Shown here in pieces: positions 1 through 7,877 of a stretch of DNA of 26,828 nt. The stretch is from Candidatus Portnoyibacteriota bacterium (GTDB taxonomy: Bacteria > Patescibacteriota > Minisyncoccia > RBG-13-40-8-A > JAUWHN01), in NCBI GenBank assembly GCA_030605865.1, contig JAUWHN010000023.1, positions 1-26,828 on the forward strand. Direction: 5' to 3'. The position numbers and the translations under genes are program-made. The notes beneath the pieces are model-generated. The model was not told the DNA's origin. It made no database searches and saw nothing but the letters and a program-made list of their open reading frames with translations. How positions within the stretch are numbered: the first letter of the stretch is position 1; every line of letters begins with the position of its first letter.

Positions 1-717
1 ATGAACGTTCGGCAACAAAAAATTCTTGAAACGGTTATTAAGGAATACGTCGATACGGCTCAACCAGTGAGTTCAGGGGTTTTGAATGAGAAATATAAAC
101 TGGGTGTTAGCCCGGCAACCATTAGGGCAGAGATGAAAAAATTAGAAAAAGAAGGTTATTTATATCAACCTCACACTTCAGCCGGTAGAACCCCTACTGA
201 TAAAGGATATAGATTTTTTATTAATTCTTTAATGGAAAGTAGGAAAAAGTTAACCCCTCGAGAGCAGGAAGCTCTCCGACAAAATCTTTTAGCAGGTAAA
301 GAAGATAGCCGCTTAATGCCCAAGGTAGCCAGTCTTTTGGCTGATATGTCTTCTAATCTTGCCATCAGTGGATTATTAGAAGATAAGCCGGAGGTTTATA
401 AAGCGGGCATGGGACGGCTACTAAGAGAGTTGGAGCTTGAAAGCGCGGAGCATTTTTCCAGAATAACCATGGTGTTTGATTATCTTGATAGAAATATTGA
501 AGAACTTTTTGATATTGTTCAAGATGAAACCTTTGGTGTTTATATAGGAGAAGAAAATCCAATTAAACAAATGAGAGGATTAAGCATGATTATTTCGGGC
601 CAGAGACTAAAATCAGGGGACAGGGGGTTGATTGCTATTTTGGGGCCGCGGCGAATGAGGTATGATAGGAACATAGCTTTAATTGAGTATATTAGGGATT
701 TATTAGAGGACATATGA
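1..717 (+). CDS. hrcA: Heat-inducible transcription repressor HrcA (short form)
   Basis: HrcA represses chaperone operons by binding CIRCE operators and is helped by GroEL in well-studied bacteria. Residues 1-75 are the winged-helix DNA-binding part: RQQKIL near the start, then SPATIRAEMKKLEKEGYL and the signature HTSAGRTPTDKGYRFF. The C-terminus keeps the family motif IGEENP followed by GLIAILGPRRMRYDRNIALI. The protein has 238 residues against roughly 340 in Bacillus, and the missing part lies in the middle, where the inserted dimerisation domain normally sits. The ATG is the first base of the window, so the true start is plausible by family alignment but the promoter and any CIRCE lie outside. 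It overlaps grpE by four bases (ATGA). The family call is firm; whether the short form still senses chaperones is unknown. Confidence 0.93.
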   Translation: MNVRQQKILETVIKEYVDTAQPVSSGVLNEKYKLGVSPATIRAEMKKLEKEGYLYQPHTSAGRTPTDKGYRFFINSLMESRKKLTPREQEALRQNLLAGKEDSRLMPKVASLLADMSSNLAISGLLEDKPEVYKAGMGRLLRELELESAEHFSRITMVFDYLDRNIEELFDIVQDETFGVYIGEENPIKQMRGLSMIISGQRLKSGDRGLIAILGPRRMRYDRNIALIEYIRDLLEDI

Positions 718-1214
718 AAAACAAAGATAAAGTTGAATATATTTCTGAAGATGATCAGGGGATGGGTGATAAAATCAAGAAAATAAAAAAACAACTCAAG
801 GCCTGTCAGAAGGAGAAAGAGGAATATTTGGCTGGCTGGCAGAGAGCTAAGGCGGATTTGATAAATTATAAAAAAGAGCAGGAGCAGAAAATCTCTGACT
901 ACTACAAATTTGCTAATCAGGGTTTGATTACAGAAGTTATAATGGTCTTAGATAGTTTTGAAGAGGCAATAAAACATAGTCCGCCGGCTGGCGGAGAAGC
1001 AATTGAGCAGCTTTATAACCAATTAAAAAATATTTTGAAAAACCAGCGACTTGAAGAAATCAAAGCAGTGGGAGAAAAATTCAACCCCGAATTTCATGAG
1101 TCGATAGGGGAAGTTAAAGGAAAAAACCCCGGATTTATTGTTGAGGAAGTTCAGAAGGGTTATAAGTTGAATAATAAAGTAATAAGACCCAGTCGGGTTA
1201 AAATTAGTAAATAA
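714..1214 (+). CDS. grpE: Nucleotide exchange factor GrpE
   Basis: GrpE releases ADP from DnaK and so drives the chaperone cycle in the cytosol. The 166-residue protein has the usual plan: a long charged coiled coil (about residues 17-68, with the family-like stretch RAKADLINYKKE), a short helical bundle, and a C-terminal beta domain with FNPEFHESIGEV and the ending YKLNNKVIRPSRVKIS. The start overlaps the hrcA stop and is preceded by a GAGG ribosome binding site. Residues 89-95 (SPPAGGE) are encoded by a perfect TCCGCC...GGCGGA palindrome that looks like an inserted element between helices. Expected partner is DnaK, 87 bases downstream. Confidence 0.95.
   Translation: MKNKDKVEYISEDDQGMGDKIKKIKKQLKACQKEKEEYLAGWQRAKADLINYKKEQEQKISDYYKFANQGLITEVIMVLDSFEEAIKHSPPAGGEAIEQLYNQLKNILKNQRLEEIKAVGEKFNPEFHESIGEVKGKNPGFIVEEVQKGYKLNNKVIRPSRVKISK
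980..995. repeat. GC-rich palindrome inside grpE
   Basis: TCCGCC and GGCGGA flank a 4-base loop (GGCT). The element is read in frame as SPPAGGE. The same arms with another loop (AACC) occur in the dnaK leader and, lengthened, inside gltX. The GC-rich block stands out from the AT-rich gene around it, which suggests a mobile or copied palindromic element rather than chance. Confidence 0.6.
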
Positions 1215-1301
1215 GCTTTTTAGTTTGTAGCTTTTTAGCTTTTTATCCGCCAACCGGCGGACTAATAAGCTAAGAAGTTAATTCCTAAGAAGCTAAAAAA
1301 A
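1215..1301 (+). promoter_or_regulatory. Structured dnaK leader with alternative hairpins
   Basis: The 87-base gap between grpE and dnaK contains three copies of AGCTTTTT and a palindrome TCCGCC-AACC-GGCGGA. Bases 1236-1272 can form a long imperfect hairpin around that palindrome (TAGC with GCTA at the base, one mismatch and one bulge). Bases 1232-1241 (TTTTTAGCTT) can instead pair perfectly with 1290-1299 (AAGCTAAAAA), directly before the ATG at 1302. The two pairings exclude each other. An AU-rich stem over the start would suit a thermosensor in front of a heat-shock gene, but this is inference. I see no convincing promoter here and no strong ribosome binding site. Confidence 0.45.
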
Positions 1302-3239
1302 ATGAGTAAAATTCTTGGTATAGATTTGGGCACTACCAACTCAGCTATGGCCATAGTTGAGGCGGGTGAACCCCGAATTATAGACAATAAAGAGGGAAAC
1401 AGGACTATGCCATCAATGGTGGCTATTGCTAAATCCAAAGAAAGATTGGCCGGACTTTTAGCTAAACGTCAGGCAGTGACTAATCCTAAAAACACTATTT
1501 TTTCTACCAAACGACTGATTGGTCGTAAGTTTTCTGATTCTGTAGTTCAAAAAGACAAAAAACTTTTGCCTTATGAAATTAGTGAATCAAAAGAAGGAGG
1601 AGTGGAAATTGCTATGGGAGATAAAAAATATCGGCCGGCTGAAATTTCTGCTATGGTTCTGCAGAAATTAAAAAATGACGCAGAAGACCGCTTAGGTGAG
1701 AAAATAGAAGAGGCAGTAATTACAGTACCGGCTTATTTTGATGATTCCCAAAGAAAAGCAACTAAAGATGCTGGAGAAATTGCCGGCTTTAAAGTTCGAA
1801 GAATTATTAACGAGCCGACAGCTGCAGCCTTAGCTTATGGATTAAACAAAAAGAAAGATGAACAGATTGTGGTTTTTGACTTTGGCGGAGGCACGTTTGA
1901 TGTATCGGTTCTGGAAGTTTCTGCGGATACGGTTGAAGTAAAAGCAACTGGTGGCGATACCCATTTGGGCGGCGATGATTTTGACCAAAGAATTATTAAT
2001 TGGTTGATTGATGAATTCAAGAAAGATCAGGGCATTGATTTGTCTAAAGATGAATTAGCACTTCAGAGATTGAAAGAGGCAGCTGAAAAAGCTAAACACG
2101 AACTTTCTTCTACTGTTGAGACAGAGATTAATATTCCGTTTATTACTACTGATGCTAGTGGGCCCAGGCATTTTAACTTAAAATTAACCAGAGCTAAACT
2201 TGAAGAACTGGTTGGTGAATATATTGATAGAGCAATTGAAAAAACAAAAGAAGTAGTTAAAGATTCTGGATTCAAGGTTTCTGATATTGATGAGATTGTT
2301 TTAGTTGGGGGTCAAACCAGAATGCCGGCAATTATTGAAGCAGTTAAAAAGCTTTTTGATAAAGAACCTCACAAGGATATTAATCCCGATGAAGTAGTAG
2401 CTATTGGAGCAGCAATACAGGCAGGGATTTTTCAAGGGGATGTTAAGGATGTTTTGTTGCTTGATGTAACTCCGCTTTCTTTGGGAATTGAGACCCTGGG
2501 CACAGTGATGACCAAATTAGTTGAGAAAAATACTACTATTCCGGTTTCCAAGACCCAGATTTTTTCTACTGCAGCTGATAGTCAGCCATCGGTTGAGGTT
2601 CATGTTTTACAAGGAGAAAGACCAATGGCTACTGATAATAAAACTCTTGGAAGATTTATTCTAGACGGAATTCCGCCAGCTCCGCGAGGCGTTCCCCAGG
2701 TTGAAGTAACTTTTGATATTGATGCTAATGGAATTTTAAATGTTAAAGCTAAAGACAAAGCAACCAATAAAGAGCAGTCAATTAGAATTGAGGCTTCTTC
2801 AGGTATTTCACAAGAAGAGATTGAAAGAATGAAGAAAGAGGCAGAATCTCACGCCGAAGATGATAAAAAGAAAAAAGAATTAATTGATGCTCGGAATTTA
2901 GCTGACACTTTGGTTTATACTACAGAAAAAACTTTAAGAGAATTTGGAGATAAAGTTAATGCCAATGACAAAAAGAATATTGAGGAAAAAATTGAGGCTT
3001 TAAAGAAAGTTAAGGATAGTGATGATATTGAGACAATAAAAAAGGCTTCGGAGGAATTATCCCAGGCAGTCCAAAAAGTCGGGACAGAACTTTATAAAGC
3101 CCAACAAGAAGCCCAGAAACAGGAAGAAAAACATCCGGACGTAGAAGCGCCGGATGAGGAGAAAAAAGAAGAGGGCAAAAAAGACGAAGATGTAGAAGAG
3201 GGGGAGATTGAGGAAAGTGAAGAAGATAAAAAAGAATAA
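1302..3239 (+). CDS. dnaK: Molecular chaperone DnaK (Hsp70)
   Basis: DnaK binds exposed hydrophobic stretches of proteins in an ATP-driven cycle with DnaJ and GrpE. The 645-residue protein is full length. The ATPase domain shows GIDLGTTNS at the N-terminus, the second phosphate motif VFDFGGGTFDVSVLEV, and DEIVLVGGQTRMPAI. The substrate domain begins with DVTPLSLGIETLGTVMTKLV, as in all bacterial DnaK. The helical lid is followed by a very acidic, Glu/Lys-rich tail of about 45 residues. Within that tail a CATCCGG...CCGGATG palindrome encodes HPDVEAPD. The ATG was chosen because the family begins with a short lead before GIDLGTT. It is followed after eight bases by a methyltransferase gene. Confidence 0.98.
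   Translation: MSKILGIDLGTTNSAMAIVEAGEPRIIDNKEGNRTMPSMVAIAKSKERLAGLLAKRQAVTNPKNTIFSTKRLIGRKFSDSVVQKDKKLLPYEISESKEGGVEIAMGDKKYRPAEISAMVLQKLKNDAEDRLGEKIEEAVITVPAYFDDSQRKATKDAGEIAGFKVRRIINEPTAAALAYGLNKKKDEQIVVFDFGGGTFDVSVLEVSADTVEVKATGGDTHLGGDDFDQRIINWLIDEFKKDQGIDLSKDELALQRLKEAAEKAKHELSSTVETEINIPFITTDASGPRHFNLKLTRAKLEELVGEYIDRAIEKTKEVVKDSGFKVSDIDEIVLVGGQTRMPAIIEAVKKLFDKEPHKDINPDEVVAIGAAIQAGIFQGDVKDVLLLDVTPLSLGIETLGTVMTKLVEKNTTIPVSKTQIFSTAADSQPSVEVHVLQGERPMATDNKTLGRFILDGIPPAPRGVPQVEVTFDIDANGILNVKAKDKATNKEQSIRIEASSGISQEEIERMKKEAESHAEDDKKKKELIDARNLADTLVYTTEKTLREFGDKVNANDKKNIEEKIEALKKVKDSDDIETIKKASEELSQAVQKVGTELYKAQQEAQKQEEKHPDVEAPDEEKKEEGKKDEDVEEGEIEESEEDKKE
3132..3156. repeat. Palindrome in the dnaK tail
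   Basis: CATCCGG (3132-3138) and CCGGATG (3150-3156) form a 7-base-pair stem with an 11-base loop, in frame in the acidic C-terminal tail. It resembles the other in-frame palindromes of this window, but because the tail is variable in all DnaK proteins an insertion cannot be shown here. Confidence 0.4.
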
Positions 3240-3247
3240 GCAATTTT

Positions 3248-3793
3248 ATGGAAGCCACGCTTTTAATTCTTTTATTTATTTTATTAAGCGCTGCGTTTGT
3301 TTATGTGTCTTCTTTATTCGCATGGTTAATTTGGGGGAAAGGAGTGCCATTTATTCCTTTAACAAAGAAGCAATTAAAGGCAATTAATAGAAATATTAAA
3401 CTGAAATCAACGGACAGAGTTGTTGATTTAGGCTGTGGGGATGGTCGGGTCTTACGAATATTTGAAAAACAAGGAGCGAAAGATTTAGTTGGCTATGAAG
3501 TAAATTTTTGGATTTATTTGTTGGCTAAAGTAAAGAACAAAATTTCAAAATCAAAATCAAAAATTTATCTCAAAGATTTTAAAAAAGTTAATTTGTCAGG
3601 ATATAACATAGTTTTCTGTTATTTATCAAATTATTATATGGATTCTTTAAAAGAAAAATTTGATAAAGAATTAAGGCCGGGAACAAAAATAATTTCTTAT
3701 GCCTTTTGGGCGAAGAATTGGCACGAGCAGAAAATCATTTATACGAATAAGGAGAATAAAAAATTAGGAAAAATATTTATTTATAAAATGTAA
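3248..3793 (+). CDS. Membrane-anchored class I SAM-dependent methyltransferase
   Basis: A 181-residue protein with one N-terminal membrane segment (about residues 4-29) and a short linker to a Rossmann-type methyltransferase domain. Motif I is VVDLGCGDGR (58-67), followed by VGYEVN (81-86) with the acidic ribose-binding residue; the later FCYLSNYYM and LRPGTKIISYAFW fit the family's post-motif strands. From memory the arrangement (membrane helix, D-x-G-x-GDGR, GYE-N, no large C-terminal part) most resembles the ANTKMT/ATPSCKMT (FAM173) lysine methyltransferases and their prokaryotic relatives, which modify membrane proteins such as the ATP synthase c subunit. Target unknown here; DnaK and the neighbouring membrane protein are possibilities by position only. 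A (TCAAAA)3 run encodes part of the ISKSKSK stretch. Confidence 0.72.
   Translation: MEATLLILLFILLSAAFVYVSSLFAWLIWGKGVPFIPLTKKQLKAINRNIKLKSTDRVVDLGCGDGRVLRIFEKQGAKDLVGYEVNFWIYLLAKVKNKISKSKSKIYLKDFKKVNLSGYNIVFCYLSNYYMDSLKEKFDKELRPGTKIISYAFWAKNWHEQKIIYTNKENKKLGKIFIYKM
3545..3562. repeat. Hexanucleotide tandem repeat (TCAAAA)3
   Basis: Three copies of TCAAAA lie in the methyltransferase gene and encode the lysine/serine-rich stretch near residue 100. The unit length of six keeps the frame. Minor feature, but it fits a wider pattern of short tandem repeats in this window. Confidence 0.5.
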
Positions 3794-3801
3794 AAAAACC
3801 T

Positions 3802-4896
3802 ATGACTATACAACAAAAACAAATTATTTTAGCGGTTAAGATTGTTTTACTTGGTGTTTTGAGTTGGTTTTTCTTGTACCAACTTTTATATGTTGGATTA
3901 AGTACAACATTTTTAATTTTAGCTGTTCTCGGGCTGTTATTTTGGGGAATCTTAATTTGTCTGGGTTCGTTGCTTATTGATAAAAAAATTATTTTATATT
4001 CAGCATTTGCCTTAAGCTTGCTTTTATTTTTCGTTTTTTTTAGAGGAGGCGAAGTGGTTCCCGGGCAATTTAGAGAAGCCTTTTATTACTTTATAGTTTT
4101 GCTCTTGATTTTTCTTTCTCTAATTTTTTATCGTAGACGAGTTAAGCACGAGAAAGAAACCAGAACAAAGCTTTATTTCTGGCGAATTCTTAAAAAGGGC
4201 TTATCTTTAATCCTTACTTCAGTTTGTTTATTAATAGCCTTGGCTTATTATTTTTCACCCTCTTTAGGCCAGGTTTCTGAAACAGAATTTAAATTTCCCC
4301 GAGGTATTTTTAATGTGATGTTAAAACCGTTAAGTCCCTTGATTCAAACCAGATTGCCCTTGTATAGGCCTGATATGTCCATTGATGAACTATTAACTAT
4401 GTTTTCTATCACAGTGGACGAAGAAGGGTTATCCGGTTTATCTTTTGAGCCATCTCCGGAGCTGTATAGAATAATTCAAGAGAAGGGAATTTCTCTCGGG
4501 ACCCTGGATATAAATCAGTTGCTTAAGGATCCGGAAATAGCCGAGCTTCTCCAAGAAGAAATAAAGAATAAAACAGATTCTTTAAGCACTGGCCAATTAT
4601 CTCGGCAAAGGGCAGAATTTTCTGAAAAATTAGGCATTGAGATTGAAGGAGATGAGACCCTTAATGATGTTCTATACAAATTAGTCAGCGCCCAAATAAA
4701 TGTTGCTGGGGCGCCGTATAAAAAGTATATTCCAATAGTCTTGGCCATTGGTTTATTTTTTTCTTTGAGAGTTCTGGCTATAATTTTAATTCCTATTATA
4801 GTTTTGTTTAGTATTTTTATAATCAAGATTTTAATTGCCGTGGGATTTGCTAAGATTAATATCAAACCAATGGAGGCAGAGGGGATAGAGATATGA
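3802..4896 (+). CDS. Seven-helix membrane protein of unknown function
   Basis: I do not recognise this 364-residue protein. Membrane segments are visible at about 9-31, 34-57, 62-80, 92-110, 132-151, 308-322 and 324-346. A short cytosolic basic stretch (RRRVKHEKETRTK, about 111-123) lies between helices 4 and 5. Between helices 5 and 6 there is a soluble region of about 155 residues, predicted outside if the N-terminus is in the cytosol, rich in acidic residues and with two look-alike parts (MSIDELLTMFSIT; LGTLDINQLLKDPEIAELL). No catalytic motif is evident. It lies between the methyltransferase and dnaJ and overlaps dnaJ by four bases (ATGA), so it is very likely made with the chaperones. 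A membrane-stress or envelope role is only a guess. Confidence 0.75.
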   Translation: MTIQQKQIILAVKIVLLGVLSWFFLYQLLYVGLSTTFLILAVLGLLFWGILICLGSLLIDKKIILYSAFALSLLLFFVFFRGGEVVPGQFREAFYYFIVLLLIFLSLIFYRRRVKHEKETRTKLYFWRILKKGLSLILTSVCLLIALAYYFSPSLGQVSETEFKFPRGIFNVMLKPLSPLIQTRLPLYRPDMSIDELLTMFSITVDEEGLSGLSFEPSPELYRIIQEKGISLGTLDINQLLKDPEIAELLQEEIKNKTDSLSTGQLSRQRAEFSEKLGIEIEGDETLNDVLYKLVSAQINVAGAPYKKYIPIVLAIGLFFSLRVLAIILIPIIVLFSIFIIKILIAVGFAKINIKPMEAEGIEI

Positions 4897-6008
4897 GTAA
4901 AGACTATTACAAAATACTTGAGGTAAATCGAGACGCCTCTAAAGAAGAAATAAAGAGGGCTTATCGAAAATTAGCCCATCAGTATCATCCTGATAAAAAA
5001 GGCGGTGATGAGAAGAAGTTTAAAGAGATAAATGAGGCCTACCAGATGCTTTCTGATGTTCGGAAAAGGGCTCAATATGACCAGTTTGGAACTGTTTTTA
5101 ATCAGGAGGGCGGACCGAGTGGAAATTGGGGCAACGTTAATTTCGAGGATTTATTCCGAGGATTTGGTGGTTCTTCTGGCTTTCGCGAAACGGAATTTGA
5201 TATTGGTGACATATTCGGTGATATATTTTCCGCCCAAGGCAGATCAGCCTCGGGCTGGGGGAGGCGAGCCAGACGTTACAAAACCAAAGCCCAGGATATT
5301 TCAGTAGATTTAGAACTTACTCTTGAAGACATTTATAAAGGACTAAAAAAAGATATTAAATTACGAAAGTCAGTTCTATGTCCCAATTGTAGAGGTGGTG
5401 GAGGTGAACCAGGAAATTCGATGAAAAAATGTTCTGCTTGCAAAGGCAGCGGCGAAATTCATCAGACCCAGAGAACCTTTTTTGGTTCTTTTAGCAGAGT
5501 TACTACTTGTGTTGAATGCCAGGGGGAAGGAGAACTACCGGAAAAAACTTGTACCAAATGTCGGGGCAGGGGAGTTATTACAGATATTGAAACAATAACC
5601 GTTAGCATACCTTTTGGGGTTGATGATGGTCAGATTATTAAATTAGAGGGTCAAGGTGAAGCGGGCAAAAAAGGAGAACTGCCGGGTGATTTATATATAA
5701 GAATTCATTTGAAAAAGCATAAGGATTTTATAAAGAAAGGTGATGATATCTATTATAAACTTTTCATTTCCTTTACCCAAGCAGCTTTAGGTGATAAAAT
5801 TGAAATACCGACCCTGGAAAAAAGGGTTAAATTAAAAATTCCAGCTGGCGTTGAGTCGGGAAAATTAATAAGAATAAGAGACAGGGGAATATCTAGGGCA
5901 AGTGGCGGAAGAGGGGATCAGTTTGTTAAAATCCAGATTAAAACCCCCAAAAAACTATCCCAAAAAGCCAAGGAGTTGTTAAAAAAATTAAAAGAAGAAG
6001 AAATATGA
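4893..6008 (+). CDS. dnaJ: Chaperone protein DnaJ (Hsp40)
   Basis: DnaJ delivers substrates to DnaK and stimulates its ATPase. The 371-residue protein has a J domain (residues 1-68) with the essential HPD at 32-34, a glycine/phenylalanine-rich linker (about 75-125), a zinc region with four CxxCxGxG-type repeats (CPNCRGGG, CSACKGSG, CVECQGEG, CTKCRGRG, about 161-215), and C-terminal substrate-binding domains ending in a lysine-rich helix. All zinc cysteines are present. A good ribosome binding site (GAGGGG) lies seven bases before the ATG, inside the preceding gene. The stop overlaps the start of the LCP gene by four bases. Confidence 0.97.
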   Translation: MSKDYYKILEVNRDASKEEIKRAYRKLAHQYHPDKKGGDEKKFKEINEAYQMLSDVRKRAQYDQFGTVFNQEGGPSGNWGNVNFEDLFRGFGGSSGFRETEFDIGDIFGDIFSAQGRSASGWGRRARRYKTKAQDISVDLELTLEDIYKGLKKDIKLRKSVLCPNCRGGGGEPGNSMKKCSACKGSGEIHQTQRTFFGSFSRVTTCVECQGEGELPEKTCTKCRGRGVITDIETITVSIPFGVDDGQIIKLEGQGEAGKKGELPGDLYIRIHLKKHKDFIKKGDDIYYKLFISFTQAALGDKIEIPTLEKRVKLKIPAGVESGKLIRIRDRGISRASGGRGDQFVKIQIKTPKKLSQKAKELLKKLKEEEI

Positions 6009-7084
6009 TATTAGATGGTATAAAAGCCCCGGGAGAATTTAGGCCGAAGCCTATTAGAAAAAGTTTTCCTGAAGGAGAAAAAAAGAAAAAGCCTCCCAAA
6101 AAGAAGGTTATTTTACTTTTGTTCGTGGTTTCGGTCTTAATAATTTTTGGAGCTTTCTTTTATAAGACTGGCTTTACTTTTAGTAAAATTATTACCATAA
6201 AAAATATTGCCTGGGAAAAAATTTTTGGCGAAATACCCGTATCAGAAAAGTATCTGCCGTTGAAAGATGAAGACAAGATTAATGTTTTACTTTTAGGAGC
6301 TGGAGGGCAAGAGCACGAAGAAGGAAGTCTGCTTACGGATAGCATAGTAATTGTTAGTTTTAAAAAAAGCACCGGTCAAATAGCCTTAATTTCTATTCCT
6401 CGAGATTTATACGTTCAAATACCAGGCGAAGATTATTATGAAAAAGTCAACGTTGTTTATGTTTTGGGATTAGAGAAATATGGAAATGGCTTGGATTATG
6501 CCAAGAAAACAATTGGTTATGTAACTGGTTTATATATAGATTATGCAGTAGTTGTTGATTTCGAAGCCTTTAAAGAAACTATAGATGTTCTGGGCGGAGT
6601 TACAATATTTTTAGATGAACCATTTATTGAAGATAAGCAATGGTGGTGCGACAAAAATGGCTTAAACTGTCGACCATTTATTATAGAAGCCGGTGATCAG
6701 ACTCTTGACGGCGAGACGGCCTTATTTTATGTTCGATCTCGGTTTTCAAGTGATGATTTTGACAGGGCTCGTCGCCAGCAACAAATTATGTTAGCCATAA
6801 AAGACAAAATTCTTTCTTTGGGAATTTTGGCCAATCCTTTAATAATTAATGAATTATTTAATACGGTTGCCAAAAATGTTAAAATTGATATTATGCCATG
6901 GGAACTTCCGAGCCTAATTAAATTAGCCCAAAAAGCAGGTGTGGAAAATATAATTAGAAAAGTTTTTGACACATCTGAAGAGGGCTTTCTTTACCAGACC
7001 ATGGAAAACGGGATTTATATCCTTTTGCCCACGGATGGGAATTTTGATAAAATTAGAGCAACTTGCCAGAAAATTTTTGACTAA
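6005..7084 (+). CDS. LytR-CpsA-Psr (LCP) family protein
   Basis: LCP proteins transfer lipid-linked glycopolymers onto peptidoglycan or other acceptors outside the membrane. This 359-residue protein has a basic cytosolic start, one membrane helix (about 34-53) and an LCP domain (about 92-265). Typical motifs are INVLLLGAGG, LLTDSIVIVSF (the conserved Asp), ISIPRDLYVQI (the conserved Arg that grips the polyprenyl phosphate), VDFEAFKETIDVLGGV, and YVRSRF...DFDRARRQQQ. It is followed after four bases by a glycosyltransferase, which suggests a joint job in making or attaching a surface glycan. Whether the acceptor is peptidoglycan or a protein cannot be read from the sequence. Confidence 0.93.
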   Translation: MILDGIKAPGEFRPKPIRKSFPEGEKKKKPPKKKVILLLFVVSVLIIFGAFFYKTGFTFSKIITIKNIAWEKIFGEIPVSEKYLPLKDEDKINVLLLGAGGQEHEEGSLLTDSIVIVSFKKSTGQIALISIPRDLYVQIPGEDYYEKVNVVYVLGLEKYGNGLDYAKKTIGYVTGLYIDYAVVVDFEAFKETIDVLGGVTIFLDEPFIEDKQWWCDKNGLNCRPFIIEAGDQTLDGETALFYVRSRFSSDDFDRARRQQQIMLAIKDKILSLGILANPLIINELFNTVAKNVKIDIMPWELPSLIKLAQKAGVENIIRKVFDTSEEGFLYQTMENGIYILLPTDGNFDKIRATCQKIFD

Positions 7085-7088
7085 AAAA

Positions 7089-7877
7089 ATGCTATCCATT
7101 ATTATCACTCATCATAACACCCCGGAGCTTTTAGACCTTTGTCTTGACTCAATAAAAAAAACTACCAAGAATATTGAAAAAGAAATTATTGTAGTTGATA
7201 GCGAAATAAAAGAAAAAACAGAGGAGCTAATGAAAGACAGGTGGTCGGAAATAAAGTTTATTCCTTTTAAAAAGAATCTTGGTTATTCTAAGATAGTAAA
7301 CGCTGGCCTTAGAAAAGTAAAAGGTGATTATATTTTGATTCTTAATGCTGATATTATAATTCTTGAAGGGTCGATATATAGGATGTTAAAATATATGAAG
7401 AATCATTCCAAGGTTGGCATTTTAGCTCCTCAATTGCTGGATTTTACTAATAATATACAGATTTCTTGTTTTTCCAAGCCAAGTTTAGGAGCGATTTTGG
7501 CTCGGCGGACTTTTTTAGGAAAATTAAAATGGGGTAAAAAAATTCTTAATTGTTTTACTATTAGCAGTTGGGATCGCAAATCAATAAAAGAAGTGGACTG
7601 GGTTCAGGGTTCAGCTATGATGATTCGCAAAAAAGCAATTAAAAAAGTTGGCCTTTGGGATGAGCGATTTTTTATGTATTTTGAAGACGCTGATTGGTGT
7701 CGTAGGTTTTGGCAAAAAGGTTATAAGATAGTTTATTTGCCAGGCGCCAAGATGGCTCATTATTATCATAGGACCAGCAAGAAATGGGGCGGATTCTTGG
7801 ACGTTTTTTTGAATAAATATACCAGAATCCATTTGATTAGCGCTATTAAATACTTTTTAAAATATCATGCTAAATAA
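7089..7877 (+). CDS. Family 2 glycosyltransferase
   Basis: A 262-residue GT-A-fold enzyme that would move a sugar from a nucleotide donor to a glycan acceptor on the cytosolic face. It begins LSIIITHHNTPELL, has the nucleotide-binding stretch EIIVVDS, NLGYSKIVNAGL, the metal-binding region ILNADI (NAD at 86-88), and the acceptor-side signature GSAMMIRKKA...FFMYFEDADWCRR common in rhamnosyltransferase-like members. No membrane helices. The frame is open further upstream, into the LCP gene, but the fold begins at the ATG at 7089, which also leaves a natural 4-base gap. It overlaps the next gene by 11 bases. Exact sugar and acceptor are unknown. Confidence 0.9.
   Translation: MLSIIITHHNTPELLDLCLDSIKKTTKNIEKEIIVVDSEIKEKTEELMKDRWSEIKFIPFKKNLGYSKIVNAGLRKVKGDYILILNADIIILEGSIYRMLKYMKNHSKVGILAPQLLDFTNNIQISCFSKPSLGAILARRTFLGKLKWGKKILNCFTISSWDRKSIKEVDWVQGSAMMIRKKAIKKVGLWDERFFMYFEDADWCRRFWQKGYKIVYLPGAKMAHYYHRTSKKWGGFLDVFLNKYTRIHLISAIKYFLKYHAK

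Noticed and set aside
260..276. GAGAGC...GCTCTC stem in hrcA
   Set aside because: Short stem with ordinary codons (EQEAL); could be chance and there is no clear added stretch.
2053..2062. TTAGCACTT in dnaK, resembling half of a CIRCE operator
   Set aside because: The second half (GAGTGCTAA) is absent at the right spacing and the site lies deep inside the coding sequence.
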